64,000 bases of DNA from RI-43 sp033764725 (GTDB lineage Bacteria; Pseudomonadota; Alphaproteobacteria; Caulobacterales; Aquidulcibacteraceae), in NCBI GenBank assembly GCA_033764725.1, contig JANRIR010000051.1, positions 1 to 64,000 of the forward strand. The letters run 5' to 3'. Positions 49,923 to 58,223 of this stretch are shown here, piece after piece. The notes under the pieces are model-generated. The model worked only from the letters and a program-made list of their open reading frames with translations, had not been told where the DNA came from and searched no databases. Positions within the stretch are counted from its first letter, which is position 1. Each line of letters starts with the position of its first letter. The translations under genes were made by a program, and so were the position numbers.

Positions 49923-51644
49923 ATGCGCACAACTCTTCGCGCCAGCGTACTGGCTTGTGCTGCGCTTGCGCTGATGTCGTGCGCCGCGCAAACCGAAACC
50001 GCGTCGCCTGGAGAGGACTCGTCCATCGTCGTCACTGGGTCGCGCATTCCTGCGCAGGAGGTGGCCGCGCCGCCGATCGGCGCGCCGCCCCCGCCCCCGC
50101 CCCCGCCTGCGCCGCCGCCGCCCCCGTCCTTCGCGGGTCGCGCAGCCATGGGCGGCATCGTCGCGGCGCCGCAGCCGCAACCGCTGCCGGGCGCTGTCGA
50201 TCGCGACAATTACGAAGACGTCGATCCAAATCCGGTGCGCCAAGTGGCGACCGAACCTGTCTCCACCTTCTCCATCGACGTCGACACCGCCGCCTATTCC
50301 AATGCGCGTCGCTTTCTCACGCAGGGGCGGCTGCCGCCGCGCGATTCCGTGCGCGTGGAGGAGCTGATCAATTATTTCGATTACGACTATCCCTTGCCGC
50401 GCACGCGGCAGCGGCCGTTCGAGCCGAGCGTCACGCTCGTCCCGTCGCCCTGGTCGAACGGCCGCACTCTCATGCACATCGGCCTGCAAGGCTTCGATGC
50501 GATCCCCGCGCAGCGGCCGCCGCTGAACCTCGTTCTGCTGCTCGACGTTTCCGGATCGATGTCGGGCGGGGATCGCCTGCCTCTGGCGATTCAGGGCTTC
50601 CGCATGCTCGTCGATCAGCTCGAAGCGCGCGACCGGGTGTCGATCGTGGTCTATGCCGGCGCGGCCGGCGCCGTGCTCGAACCGACCCCGGGCAATGAGC
50701 GCGCCCGCATCAACGCCGCGTTCGATCAATTGCAGGCGGGCGGCTCCACCGCAGGCGGCGCAGGCCTTGAATTGGCGTACGCGCTGGCGCGGCGAAACTT
50801 CAACGCCAGCGCCATCAATCGCGTGATGATCGCCACCGACGGGGATTTCAATGTCGGCATCGCGAACATCGAGCAATTGGAGGACTTCATCGCCCGCCAG
50901 CGCGAAACGGGAATCTATCTCTCGGTGCTCGGGTTCGGCGGCGGCAATTACAATGACGCGCTGATGCAGCGCCTGGCGCAGAAAGGAAATGGTCAGGCCG
51001 CCTATATCGACACGCTCGCCGAAGCGCGGCGGGTGCTGTCGGATGAAATGACCTCGACGCTGTTTCCCATCGCCAACGATGTGAAAATCCAGGTCGAGTT
51101 CAATCCCGGCCGCGTCGCGGAATATCGCCTGATCGGCTACGAAACGCGCATGCTGCGACGCGAGGATTTCAACAATGACCGCGTCGACGCCGGCGATATC
51201 GGGGCAGGCCACTCCGTTACCGCAATTTACGAATTGACGCCGCCGGGCGGGAACACGCTCATCGATCCGCTGCGCTATCAGAGCGCGCGGCCGCAAGCGG
51301 CGCCGGCGCTGAACGAGATCGCCTTCGTGCGCATCCGCTACAAGCTGCCGGGCGAGACCGAGAGCCGCGAGATCGTGCGCCCGGTGGTCGATGCCGACGC
51401 CAGCCCCGATCTCGCCCGCGCGCCGGAGCGCACCCGCTGGGCCACGGCGGTCGCGGCCTATGGCCAATTGTTGCGCGGCGATCCCTATCTCGACGCCAGC
51501 TATGGTTGGAACGACGTCATCGCGCTGGCGCAGGACGCGCGCGGCCGCGACGAATTCGGCTGGCGGGCGGAGTTCGTGCAATTGGCCCGCACCGCCGCCG
51601 CGCTCACCCCGCGCCGCCCGGAGCCGAAACCGCCGGGCCAATAG
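49923..51644 (+). CDS. VWA domain lipoprotein (YfbK family)
   Basis: The 573-residue protein has a lipoprotein signal (ALMSCAAQ, Cys 20), a segment SSIVVTGSRIPAQE like the plug start of TonB-dependent receptors, and a long Pro-rich stretch (about 53-69). Then come the YfbK N-terminal domain (STFSIDVDTAAYSNARRFL), a VWA domain with MIDAS VLLLDVSGSMSGGD near residue 205, and the DUF3520 region. It would be membrane-anchored at the periplasm. VWA domains bind protein partners through a metal; a role in envelope processes is inferred. Confidence 0.9.
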   Translation: MRTTLRASVLACAALALMSCAAQTETASPGEDSSIVVTGSRIPAQEVAAPPIGAPPPPPPPPAPPPPPSFAGRAAMGGIVAAPQPQPLPGAVDRDNYEDVDPNPVRQVATEPVSTFSIDVDTAAYSNARRFLTQGRLPPRDSVRVEELINYFDYDYPLPRTRQRPFEPSVTLVPSPWSNGRTLMHIGLQGFDAIPAQRPPLNLVLLLDVSGSMSGGDRLPLAIQGFRMLVDQLEARDRVSIVVYAGAAGAVLEPTPGNERARINAAFDQLQAGGSTAGGAGLELAYALARRNFNASAINRVMIATDGDFNVGIANIEQLEDFIARQRETGIYLSVLGFGGGNYNDALMQRLAQKGNGQAAYIDTLAEARRVLSDEMTSTLFPIANDVKIQVEFNPGRVAEYRLIGYETRMLRREDFNNDRVDAGDIGAGHSVTAIYELTPPGGNTLIDPLRYQSARPQAAPALNEIAFVRIRYKLPGETESREIVRPVVDADASPDLARAPERTRWATAVAAYGQLLRGDPYLDASYGWNDVIALAQDARGRDEFGWRAEFVQLARTAAALTPRRPEPKPPGQ

Positions 51645-51728
51645 CCTGCGCCGCCGGCTCGCGTTGCGTCAGCCTTGCATCGCGGAGCCGCCGCGGCCAG
51701 CCTTGCGGGCACACACGAGGAGACGCCC

Positions 51729-52913
51729 GTGGCCAAAGCAACCGGCGCGCTGACGTTCGACGCGCTGCGCCCCCCTTCGCCGTTCATGACCGAAAGCCAC
51801 CAGGCGTGGCGCGACAATCTCCGCCGCTTTCTCGATCGCGAAATCGCGCCGCACGTTACGGCCTGGGACGAGGACGGCTTCGTCCCGCGTGAAATCTTCA
51901 AAAAGGCGGCGGATTTCGGCCTCATCGGCGCGGGCTATCCGGAAGAATATGGCGGCTGGCGCGAGGGCTTCGACCGCTTCCACGGCATCGTGACGAGCGA
52001 GGAATTGTCCAGGCTGGGCGCCGGCGGCGTCAGCGCGGCGCTCATGGTGCACGGCATCGGTCTGCCGCCGATCCTTGCGATCGGCGACGAGGCGCTGAAG
52101 CGCCGGGTCGCCCCGCAGGTGCTGTCGGGCGCCAAGCAGATCAGCCTTGCGATCACCGAGCCGGACGCGGGCTCCGACGTCGCCAATCTCGCCACGCGCG
52201 CCGAACGGCGCGGCGACCGCTACGTCGTCAACGGCTCGAAACTCTACATCACCGGCGGCATGACCTCGCACTGGGCGACCACCGCGGTGCGCACCGGCGG
52301 GCCGGGCGCGGGCGGCGTGTCGCTGCTGCTGATCGACCTGACGGCGCCGGGCGTGACGCGCACGCCGCTGAAGAAACAGGGCTGGTGGGCGTCCGACACT
52401 GCGCAGATCTTCTTTCAGGACGTCGACGTTCCCGCTGACAACCTGATCGGCGTCGAGAACCAGGGCTTCGCCGGCATCATGATGAATTTCAACAGCGAGC
52501 GGCTCGGTATGGCGTCCGGCGCCACCGCCAGCGCGCGCGTTTGCATCGAAGAGGCGGCCGCTTGGGCGCAATCGCGCAAAACGTTCGGCAAGCGCCTCGC
52601 CGATCATCAGGTGATCCGCCACAAGATCGCGCAAATGATCCAGCGGGTGAACGCCACGACCGCCTATCTGGAGCATTGCGCCTGGCGCGTGCAGAACGGT
52701 GAAACGCCGGTGGCGGATTTGTGCCTGCTCAAGGTGCAGGCGACCGAAACGCTCGATTTCTGCGCGCGCGAGGCGACGCAAATTCTTGGCGGCGCAGGGT
52801 TCATGCGCGGCTCGCGCGTCGAACGCATCTATCGCGAAGTGCGCGTCAACGCGATCGGCGGCGGCTCGGAGGAAATCATGCGCGACCTCGCGGCGCGGCA
52901 ATTGGGCTTGTGA
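51729..52913 (+). CDS. Acyl-CoA dehydrogenase
   Basis: The GTG at 51729 is chosen because GAGGAG lies at 51716-51721, eight bases upstream; the product has 394 residues. Motifs are AITEPDAGSD (FAD/substrate site, about 141), NGSKLYITGGMTSHWATTAVRT, and the C-terminal QILGGAGFMRGSRVERIYRE with AIGGGSEEIMRDL. It oxidises acyl-CoA to enoyl-CoA with electron transfer to ETF. The chain-length preference is not clear. It is followed by a gap with a terminator. Confidence 0.93.
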   Translation: MAKATGALTFDALRPPSPFMTESHQAWRDNLRRFLDREIAPHVTAWDEDGFVPREIFKKAADFGLIGAGYPEEYGGWREGFDRFHGIVTSEELSRLGAGGVSAALMVHGIGLPPILAIGDEALKRRVAPQVLSGAKQISLAITEPDAGSDVANLATRAERRGDRYVVNGSKLYITGGMTSHWATTAVRTGGPGAGGVSLLLIDLTAPGVTRTPLKKQGWWASDTAQIFFQDVDVPADNLIGVENQGFAGIMMNFNSERLGMASGATASARVCIEEAAAWAQSRKTFGKRLADHQVIRHKIAQMIQRVNATTAYLEHCAWRVQNGETPVADLCLLKVQATETLDFCAREATQILGGAGFMRGSRVERIYREVRVNAIGGGSEEIMRDLAARQLGL

Positions 52914-52931
52914 TCGCACCGCTAGAAAAAA

Positions 52932-52963
52932 AGGCCGCGCCCGGATGGAGACGGGCGCGGCCT
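52932..52963 (-). terminator. Rho-independent terminator of the GIY-YIG-like gene
   Basis: A 12-bp stem AGGCCGCGCCCG / CGGGCGCGGCCT with an 8-base loop is followed, reading leftward, by seven T (complement of A-run 52926-52932). It lies 16 bp after the stop of the leftward GIY-YIG-like gene, which it clearly serves. Confidence 0.9.
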
Positions 52964-52979
52964 CAACAGCGGCGGGAGG

Positions 52980-53366
52980 TTACGCCGCCCAAACCATGCG
53001 CGGGGCGACTTCATCCTCTTCGAAGCCGCTCACTTCATCCGCATCCAGCAGCGCGCCGTTCATGATCGGCTTCAGCACCACCATAAGATCCGCTTCGACG
53101 AACTCGCGCACATCGCGCTCTTCGCGCTGATGCACGAGGATGTGGGTGGCGCCCAGGAGCCGCGCCTCGGGCCAGCTTTCGTGCGCGGCGAGACGGGCGG
53201 CGAGATTTGCGGTGCGCGACAGGAACAGCGGCGTCCAGCCGCGGCCGTCCGGCGTCGGACGCGCGAAACAATAAACCGCCGGCGCATGCGGAAAGGCCTC
53301 ATCCGGGCGATGGGCGGAAAACCGATGCGCACGCCCCGAAGCCCCGCGAAAAACCATGTTCAACAT
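52980..53366 (-). CDS. Degenerate GIY-YIG-like protein under SOS control
   Basis: The 128 residues contain PAVYCFARPTPDGRGW and then LFLSRTANLAARLAAHESWPEA, LLGATHILVHQ and EADLMVVLKPIMN. This is the order of a GIY-YIG domain: the first Tyr, the Arg in ARL and the Glu in VEADL are present, but the YIG motif reads FLS. It is probably a nuclease relative or a binding derivative. Two LexA boxes and a promoter lie upstream and a terminator downstream, so it is a single-gene SOS unit. The ATG at 53366 follows AAAGGGCGGG; 53357 is another possible start. Confidence 0.7.
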   Translation of the reverse strand: MLNMVFRGASGRAHRFSAHRPDEAFPHAPAVYCFARPTPDGRGWTPLFLSRTANLAARLAAHESWPEARLLGATHILVHQREERDVREFVEADLMVVLKPIMNGALLDADEVSGFEEDEVAPRMVWAA

Positions 53367-53384
53367 CGCCCGCCCTTTCTGGAT

Positions 53385-53399
53385 GTTCCGAGTATGTTC
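53385..53399. promoter_or_regulatory. LexA box 1 (GTTC-N7-GTTC)
   Basis: An exact match to the alphaproteobacterial LexA site GTTC-N7-GTTC lies 19-33 bp upstream of the GIY-YIG-like start, just downstream of the -10 element, where bound LexA would block transcription. Confidence 0.85.
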
Positions 53400-53401
53400 T
53401 G

Positions 53402-53430
53402 TTTGTAGGCGAGTCAGATGTTCTTGTAAA
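53402..53430 (-). promoter_or_regulatory. Promoter of the GIY-YIG-like gene
   Basis: Reading leftward, a -35 element TTTACA (53430-53425) and a -10 element TACAAA (53407-53402) are separated by 17 bp. The -35 lies inside LexA box 2 and the -10 between the two boxes, consistent with repression by LexA. Confidence 0.7.
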
Positions 53431-53434
53431 GTTC
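53420..53434. promoter_or_regulatory. LexA box 2 (GTTC-N7-GTTC)
   Basis: A second exact GTTC-N7-GTTC site lies 35 bp from the first and covers the -35 element. Two exact sites flanking one promoter are strong evidence for LexA control. Confidence 0.85.
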
Positions 53435-53481
53435 CATGCACCCCATGGGAATGGATTTTTTTCTCGGGCGCCGGCGTGCGT

Positions 53482-55509
53482 TCAATAGCGCGCGACGATC
53501 GCCGCGCGGATGGAGCGTCCCGGCAGAGGAAACTCGTCCTTCAGGAACGATGCGTGCACCCGGCCGAGCTCATCGCCCAGGTTGCGCGCGTCGAGGAGCA
53601 GAGTCAGCGGTCCGTCCTCGCCCTGCGGGCGGAACGCCAGGCGCGCGTTCACGAAGGCGAATCCCTCCGTTTCGGATTCGAACGCTGCGACGCGGTCCTG
53701 CTTTGCGGTGTCCACCGCTTCGAGGCGCGCCGAAAGCCGCGCGCTGTCGGCTGTGACGCCCAACGTCAGTGTGCGCGGCGGAATGCGGGGCGCAGGCCCA
53801 TCCCCGTCGAACGAGGCGCGCACATAATCGACCGCGCCGTCCACGCCGATGGCGAAGGCGCCGAGCGTCGCGATTTGTGCGGAAGCCGAGACCTCGCCGC
53901 CGACGAACGTCGCATCGCGCGGCGAGAATTGAAACACCGGGAGCGTTTCGGCGCCGGCGGGAACGGACGGATCGTCCGCGCTCGGCGCGAAGCCTTCCAG
54001 ACCTGCGTCCTCATCCGCCCAGAACACCGTCCCGGTGTCGACGAGCGCGACGTAATCATCGAACGCGGCGCGATACAGATTGGCCTCAACGCGCAGACGC
54101 GGCGCCGCATAGCGCAGAGAAATCTCGAACGATGTCGCGACTTCGACATCCAAGCCGGGATCGCCGATCTCGTAATTCGCCGTGGCGAGGTGCGGCCCGT
54201 CGGAGAACAATTCCACCGCGCTCGGCGCACGCTCCGTGCGCGCCAGCGTGGCGGCGGCGAACCAGCCCGGAGCAGGCCGCGCGAAGACGCCGACCGACGC
54301 GCTCGTCGCATCGAAGTCGCGCCCGCCGAAGACTGTGTTGTCGTGCTCGGTGCGCTCGACGCGCGCGCCGCCTTCGAGGCCCCACGCGCCAGAGTCCCAG
54401 CGTTCGATCACGAACGCGCCGAGCACTTGGGTTTGCGTCGGCGTGAGAAACGCCTCCTCGCCGACCGCCGCAAAATCGATGTCGGAGGCCTGCACGCCCA
54501 CCGCGCCGTCGAGCGCATCGCCGAGACCGGCGTGATGCGCCTCGACGCGCGCTTCCCAGCCTTCATTGGTGAATCGGGTTCCGGGCTCGCCCGAGCCTTC
54601 GAATTCCGTGTGCTGATAATCGCCGACCTGCAGCGCGAAATCGGCGCGATCGAACGGACCCAGGCGCATGGCGACGTCGCCACGCGCTTCGTAGCGGGTC
54701 TGCTCCAGATCAATGCGCCCGCCCGGCTCCGCGGCGTCTTCGGGGGGAAGGCCGTATTCGTTTTCGCTGCGCTTCACCGCGAAGCCGACATGGCCCCAGC
54801 CGTCGACGAAGGCGGCGCCGCCGGCGAAGGCGCGGCTCTCGGCCCAGGAATTGAGAGCGCGGTCCGTCGGTTGATCGGGGATGGCGTAATCGTCGGCGTT
54901 GCGCGCGGCGACGCTGACGCCGGCGACAAGCGGCCCCGCCAGGGCGCCGACGAGGCGGGCCTCGCCCTGCCAGCCGTCATCGACGGAGGTCGCGCCCGCA
55001 AGCGCCTGCGCGGCGAAGCCGTTCGCCGGCGCGCGCGTCGGGATCGACTGGTCGATGACGTTCACCACGCCGCCGACGGCGTTGCCGCCATAGGCCAAGG
55101 CCGCTGCGCCGCGCAGCACCTCGATGCGCTCGGCGTCGAGACCGTCGGAGGTCACGGCGTGATCGGGGCTGGCGGTCGAGGCGTCGATGGCGCCAACGCC
55201 GTTCTGCAGCACGCGGACGCGGTCCTCACCGAGGCCGCGAATGATCGGGCGGCTGGCGCCGGCGCCGAAGAACGTCGTCGACACGCCAGGCAGCGCGTCG
55301 AGCGTGTCGCCGAGGCCGCGATTGAGCGTCGCGACGATGTCATCCCGGCTCAGCGCGGCGGCGCCCTGCAGGCTTTCGAACGCGGCGCCCTCCAGCGGCG
55401 CGGTGACGATGATCTCCCGCGGCTCGTTATCGGGGGCCGAGACGGGGGTCTGCGCCATGGCCGGCGCAGCCATCATCGCGAACAAGACAGCCGTGGACGT
55501 CACCCGCAT
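53482..55509 (-). CDS. TonB-dependent receptor, ZnuD-like
   Basis: The product has 675 residues with a signal peptide (MRVTSTAVLFAMMAAPAMAQ), a TonB-box-like REIIVTAP (about 32), a plug domain (LPGVSTTFFGAGASRPIIRGLGEDRV, and ERIEVLRGAAALAYGGNAVGGVVNVID) and a 22-strand barrel ending in Tyr. GGVVNVIDQSIP is the form seen in ZnuD-type zinc receptors. The gene is divergent from zur with a palindrome between them, which supports a zinc or zinc-chelate substrate. No His-rich loop is seen. Confidence 0.88.
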   Translation of the reverse strand: MRVTSTAVLFAMMAAPAMAQTPVSAPDNEPREIIVTAPLEGAAFESLQGAAALSRDDIVATLNRGLGDTLDALPGVSTTFFGAGASRPIIRGLGEDRVRVLQNGVGAIDASTASPDHAVTSDGLDAERIEVLRGAAALAYGGNAVGGVVNVIDQSIPTRAPANGFAAQALAGATSVDDGWQGEARLVGALAGPLVAGVSVAARNADDYAIPDQPTDRALNSWAESRAFAGGAAFVDGWGHVGFAVKRSENEYGLPPEDAAEPGGRIDLEQTRYEARGDVAMRLGPFDRADFALQVGDYQHTEFEGSGEPGTRFTNEGWEARVEAHHAGLGDALDGAVGVQASDIDFAAVGEEAFLTPTQTQVLGAFVIERWDSGAWGLEGGARVERTEHDNTVFGGRDFDATSASVGVFARPAPGWFAAATLARTERAPSAVELFSDGPHLATANYEIGDPGLDVEVATSFEISLRYAAPRLRVEANLYRAAFDDYVALVDTGTVFWADEDAGLEGFAPSADDPSVPAGAETLPVFQFSPRDATFVGGEVSASAQIATLGAFAIGVDGAVDYVRASFDGDGPAPRIPPRTLTLGVTADSARLSARLEAVDTAKQDRVAAFESETEGFAFVNARLAFRPQGEDGPLTLLLDARNLGDELGRVHASFLKDEFPLPGRSIRAAIVARY

Positions 55510-55522
55510 GTGCGGCTCCGTT

Positions 55523-55560
55523 GTTACTCTGTAACTGTGTTGTATGTTATAGTATATCAC
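55523..55560. promoter_or_regulatory. Putative Zur operator between receptor and zur
   Basis: The AT-rich divergent gap holds a 22-bp imperfect palindrome at 55539-55560 (GTTGTATGTTA / TAGTATATCAC, 7 of 11 pairs) that resembles alphaproteobacterial Zur boxes. Next to it is GTTAC-TCT-GTAAC at 55523-55535. Both positions suit control of the receptor and zur by Zur. Confidence 0.65.
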
Positions 55561-55605
55561 GGTCAAGCCCTTTTCCGGGGCGCCGCGACCTGCGATGATG
55601 CGCTG

Positions 55606-56070
55606 ATGCATAGCCACCACGCCCACCCCGAGGACCGCGCAGAGCGGCTGGTCGAGGCGCAGCGCGTCTGCGCCGGCGCCGGCGAAACGCTGACGCCGAT
55701 CCGGCAGAAGGTGCTCGAATTGCTGTGGGCCGAGGGCGGCCCCGCCAAGGCTTATGACCTGCTCGCCAAGATGGGCGGCGAAAGCGGCGCCGCGAAGCCG
55801 CCAACCGTCTATCGCGCGCTGGATTTTCTTGTCCGTCTCGGCCTGGCCCACCGCATCGAGAGCCTGAATGCGTTCGCTGCGTGCGGCGTCGGCGCGTGTG
55901 CGCGCACCACGATCTTCCTGATCTGCGATTCCTGCGGCGACGCCCAGGAAATCGACGCCGGCCATGCCGTGGTCGATCTCGACCACGCAGCCGCCGCCGC
56001 GCGCTTTCAGATCCGGCGCACGGTCATCGAAGCAAGCGGCCTGTGCGCGCAATGCCAGGCCGCCGCATGA
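55606..56070 (+). CDS. zur: Zinc uptake regulator, Fur family
   Basis: The 154 residues start with a His-rich segment (MHSHHAHPEDRAER), then the winged helix (LTPIRQKVLELLWAEGG, PPTVYRALDFLVRLGLAHRI) and a C-terminal domain with the Cys pairs CDSCG and CAQC that hold structural zinc. The long N-terminus and lack of an iron-type HHHxHx2Cx2C favour Zur over Fur. It represses zinc uptake genes when zinc is plentiful. The stop overlaps the thioesterase start as ATGA. Confidence 0.9.
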   Translation: MHSHHAHPEDRAERLVEAQRVCAGAGETLTPIRQKVLELLWAEGGPAKAYDLLAKMGGESGAAKPPTVYRALDFLVRLGLAHRIESLNAFAACGVGACARTTIFLICDSCGDAQEIDAGHAVVDLDHAAAAARFQIRRTVIEASGLCAQCQAAA

Positions 56071-57026
56071 CTGCGCCCGACGCGCCGCACCCGCCCCTTC
56101 CCGTCGATCTCTACCGCGGCTCGGCCAACACCTGGGAATGCGATGAGATGGGCCATCTCAATGTGCGCTTCTATGTGGCGCGCGCCATGGAGGGGCTGGC
56201 GATCCTGGCGCACGCGATGGGCATGCGCGCCGCGTTCGCGGTGGGCGCGGCTGCAACGCTGACGCCCGTCGATCAGCATATCCGCTTCCTGAAGGAGGTG
56301 CGCCCGGGACAGCCGTTGCGCATGCGCGGCGGCGTCGTTGCGATGGAAGAGTGCCATGCGGTGATCTTTCAAGAATTGACGCACGCCGACGGGACGCCCG
56401 CCGCGACCTTTCGCACGCGCATCGCCCATATGGAGCCGCGCGATCTCAGAGCGTTTCCGTTTTCGAACAGCACGCGCGCGGCGAGCGCGGCGCTGGCGTG
56501 CGCAGTGCCAGCGCATGGCGCGCCGCGGTCGCTGTCTCTCGATGCGCCCTGGGGCGAAGCGAGTCTGGCGCGGGCCGATGCGCTGAGCGTGCCGCTGGTC
56601 GGCCGCTTCGCGGTCACGCCTGACCATCTCGACGCATTCGGCTGGATGCGCCCGGAATTGTTCATCGGGCGCGTTTCGGACGCCGTGCCGAACATCCTGG
56701 CGGAGTGGCGCCGCCGCGCCGCGGAGCTGGCGTCCCCATCGGGCGAGACGCGCCGCACCGGCGGGGCCGTGCTGGAGTATCGCATCGCCTATCGCCGCTG
56801 GCCGCGCGCCGGCGATCTTCTCGAAGCGCGCTCCGGCGTGATCGAGGTTGCGGAAAAAACCCATCGCCTGGGCCACTGGGTGCTCGATCCGGTCACGGGC
56901 GAAGCCTGGGCCACGGCGGAAGCGGTGGCCGTCACGTTCGATCTCGACACACGCAAAACCATCGCCCCGCCAGCCGAACACCGCGCCGCGCTGGCCGCGA
57001 CGGCGGTCGCGGGGATGAGCATTTGA
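56067..57026 (+). CDS. Double-hotdog acyl-CoA thioesterase
   Basis: The 319 residues hold two hotdog domains. The first has WECDEMGHLNVRFYVARAMEG (about 24-44) with the catalytic-type Asp/Asn region, and the second has VTPDHLDAFGWMRPELFIGRVSDA (about 188-211) followed by LEYRIAYRRWPRAGDLLEARSGV. This is the 4HBT-like thioesterase pattern with a tandem duplication. It hydrolyses acyl-CoA. It is translated from the zur transcript through an ATGA overlap; a link with zinc is not evident. Confidence 0.85.
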   Translation: MTAPDAPHPPLPVDLYRGSANTWECDEMGHLNVRFYVARAMEGLAILAHAMGMRAAFAVGAAATLTPVDQHIRFLKEVRPGQPLRMRGGVVAMEECHAVIFQELTHADGTPAATFRTRIAHMEPRDLRAFPFSNSTRAASAALACAVPAHGAPRSLSLDAPWGEASLARADALSVPLVGRFAVTPDHLDAFGWMRPELFIGRVSDAVPNILAEWRRRAAELASPSGETRRTGGAVLEYRIAYRRWPRAGDLLEARSGVIEVAEKTHRLGHWVLDPVTGEAWATAEAVAVTFDLDTRKTIAPPAEHRAALAATAVAGMSI

Positions 57027-57240
57027 AGTGAGTGGTGATTGGTGAGTAGGCAGTAGTCAGTAGTCATTAGTCAGTGCGACGCCGCCACGCCACCACCCCG
57101 GCCTCGCGCAGCGACAGCCGGGGTCTATGTTTTCAATCTCTGGAAAACAGGCCCCGGATCGGCCTGCGGCCGTCCGGAGCGATGGCTGCACTTTAGTCGC
57201 TGCGCTCACTACTCACTACTGGCTACTCACTACTCACTCA
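57027..57240. repeat. Short tandem repeat arrays in inverted orientation with hairpins
   Basis: In the 222-bp gap between two convergent genes, degenerate AGTAGTGAGT/AGTAGTCAGT units repeat in tandem at 57027-57075 and again inverted at 57206-57240. Between them lie two hairpins: CCCCGGC (57096-57102) with GCCGGGG (57117-57123), and CCGGA-T-CGGCC-TGC-GGCCG-TCCGG (57154-57177). The whole can fold into one long structure. No gene is seen here. Confidence 0.7.
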
Positions 57241-57248
57241 TTCCCAAT

Positions 57249-58163
57249 TCACTCCACCAACGAATATCCCTTGCCTCGCGCCGAGAGCGCGGCGGTTTCG
57301 ATGGCGGCGCGGGCGCGGTCGGGGCGTTCGAGGGGAAAGGCGTGCGAGGCGCCCTCCACCATCGCGATGCGCGCCGTCGGGCGCATGGCGACGACGCGCT
57401 TTTCGGCGCGAAACGTCGATCCGTGTTCGGCGCGCAGAATGATCAGCGGATCCGGCGCGCGCACCAGCGCCCGCCAGGGATCGTGACGTTGCGCGGCGAA
57501 CGTCGCCTGCTCCCATTCCGGACGGCACGCGAGCGTCACGCCGCCGTCGCTTTCGACGAAACCGTCGGCGACGTAATCAGCGAGCGCCTCCGGCGGAAAG
57601 GTCTTGAAGAAGCCGCGCCCGGTGAGCGCCGCCTGCGCCGCGTCGAAACTGGGAAAATCCGCCCGGCGGCGGCCCGCATTTTTCGCGATCGGCATCGTGG
57701 AGCGCCAGACGTGCGGCATCAGCGGCCATTGCGCCATGGCGTAAAAGCCCGGCGGCGCGATCACCGGATCGAGCAGCGCCAGCCCGCGCGCAAGCTGGGG
57801 CCGATGGGCTGCGACCAGCAGACTGGTCGTGGCGCCCATGGAATGGCCCGCAAGCGTGACCGATGTCCGCAGATGCTTCTCGATCAGCGCAACCACATCG
57901 TCGCGATGGCGCCGCCATGAGGTGTAGTTGAAGCGGCTTGCGGGCAGCGAGGATCGCCCGTGGCCGCGCAAATCCACGGCGAGGACATGAAAATGGGCGC
58001 CGAGCGGCTCGAGCACGGTGCGATAGGTGCGGGCGTTGAGGCCGGTGGCGTGAAGAAACAGCACATCAACCGGGCGCGCGGGATCGCCGAACGCGATGCC
58101 GGCCATCTCGCCCTTGGACAGCGCGAAACGCACACGACGAAAGGGTTCCGCAGCGCCGGTCAT
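57249..58163 (-). CDS. Alpha/beta hydrolase
   Basis: The 304-residue protein has VLFLHATGLNARTY (oxyanion strand, about 34), LAVDLRGHGRSS (about 60), the nucleophile elbow LAGHSMGATTS near residue 106 and the terminal His in VEGASHAFPLE near residue 280. No signal peptide. The substrate is unknown; the fold is that of small esterases or dienelactone-type enzymes. It converges on the thioesterase gene across the repeat region. Confidence 0.87.
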   Translation of the reverse strand: MTGAAEPFRRVRFALSKGEMAGIAFGDPARPVDVLFLHATGLNARTYRTVLEPLGAHFHVLAVDLRGHGRSSLPASRFNYTSWRRHRDDVVALIEKHLRTSVTLAGHSMGATTSLLVAAHRPQLARGLALLDPVIAPPGFYAMAQWPLMPHVWRSTMPIAKNAGRRRADFPSFDAAQAALTGRGFFKTFPPEALADYVADGFVESDGGVTLACRPEWEQATFAAQRHDPWRALVRAPDPLIILRAEHGSTFRAEKRVVAMRPTARIAMVEGASHAFPLERPDRARAAIETAALSARGKGYSLVE

Positions 58164-58223
58164 GTCTTCACCTTAGCGCGGATTGGCGCGCCCGGCACGC
58201 TGCGCACGCCGCAGGCGAAACCG

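Noticed and set aside
48762..51641. A 959-codon open frame on the minus strand across the DUF885 and VWA genes
   Set aside because: It is antisense to two recognised genes and its product has no family resemblance; the high GC content removes stop codons.
53356..55605. Long N-terminal extension in the zur frame
   Set aside because: It runs antisense through the receptor gene; the real zur starts at 55606 with a His-rich N-terminus and family match.
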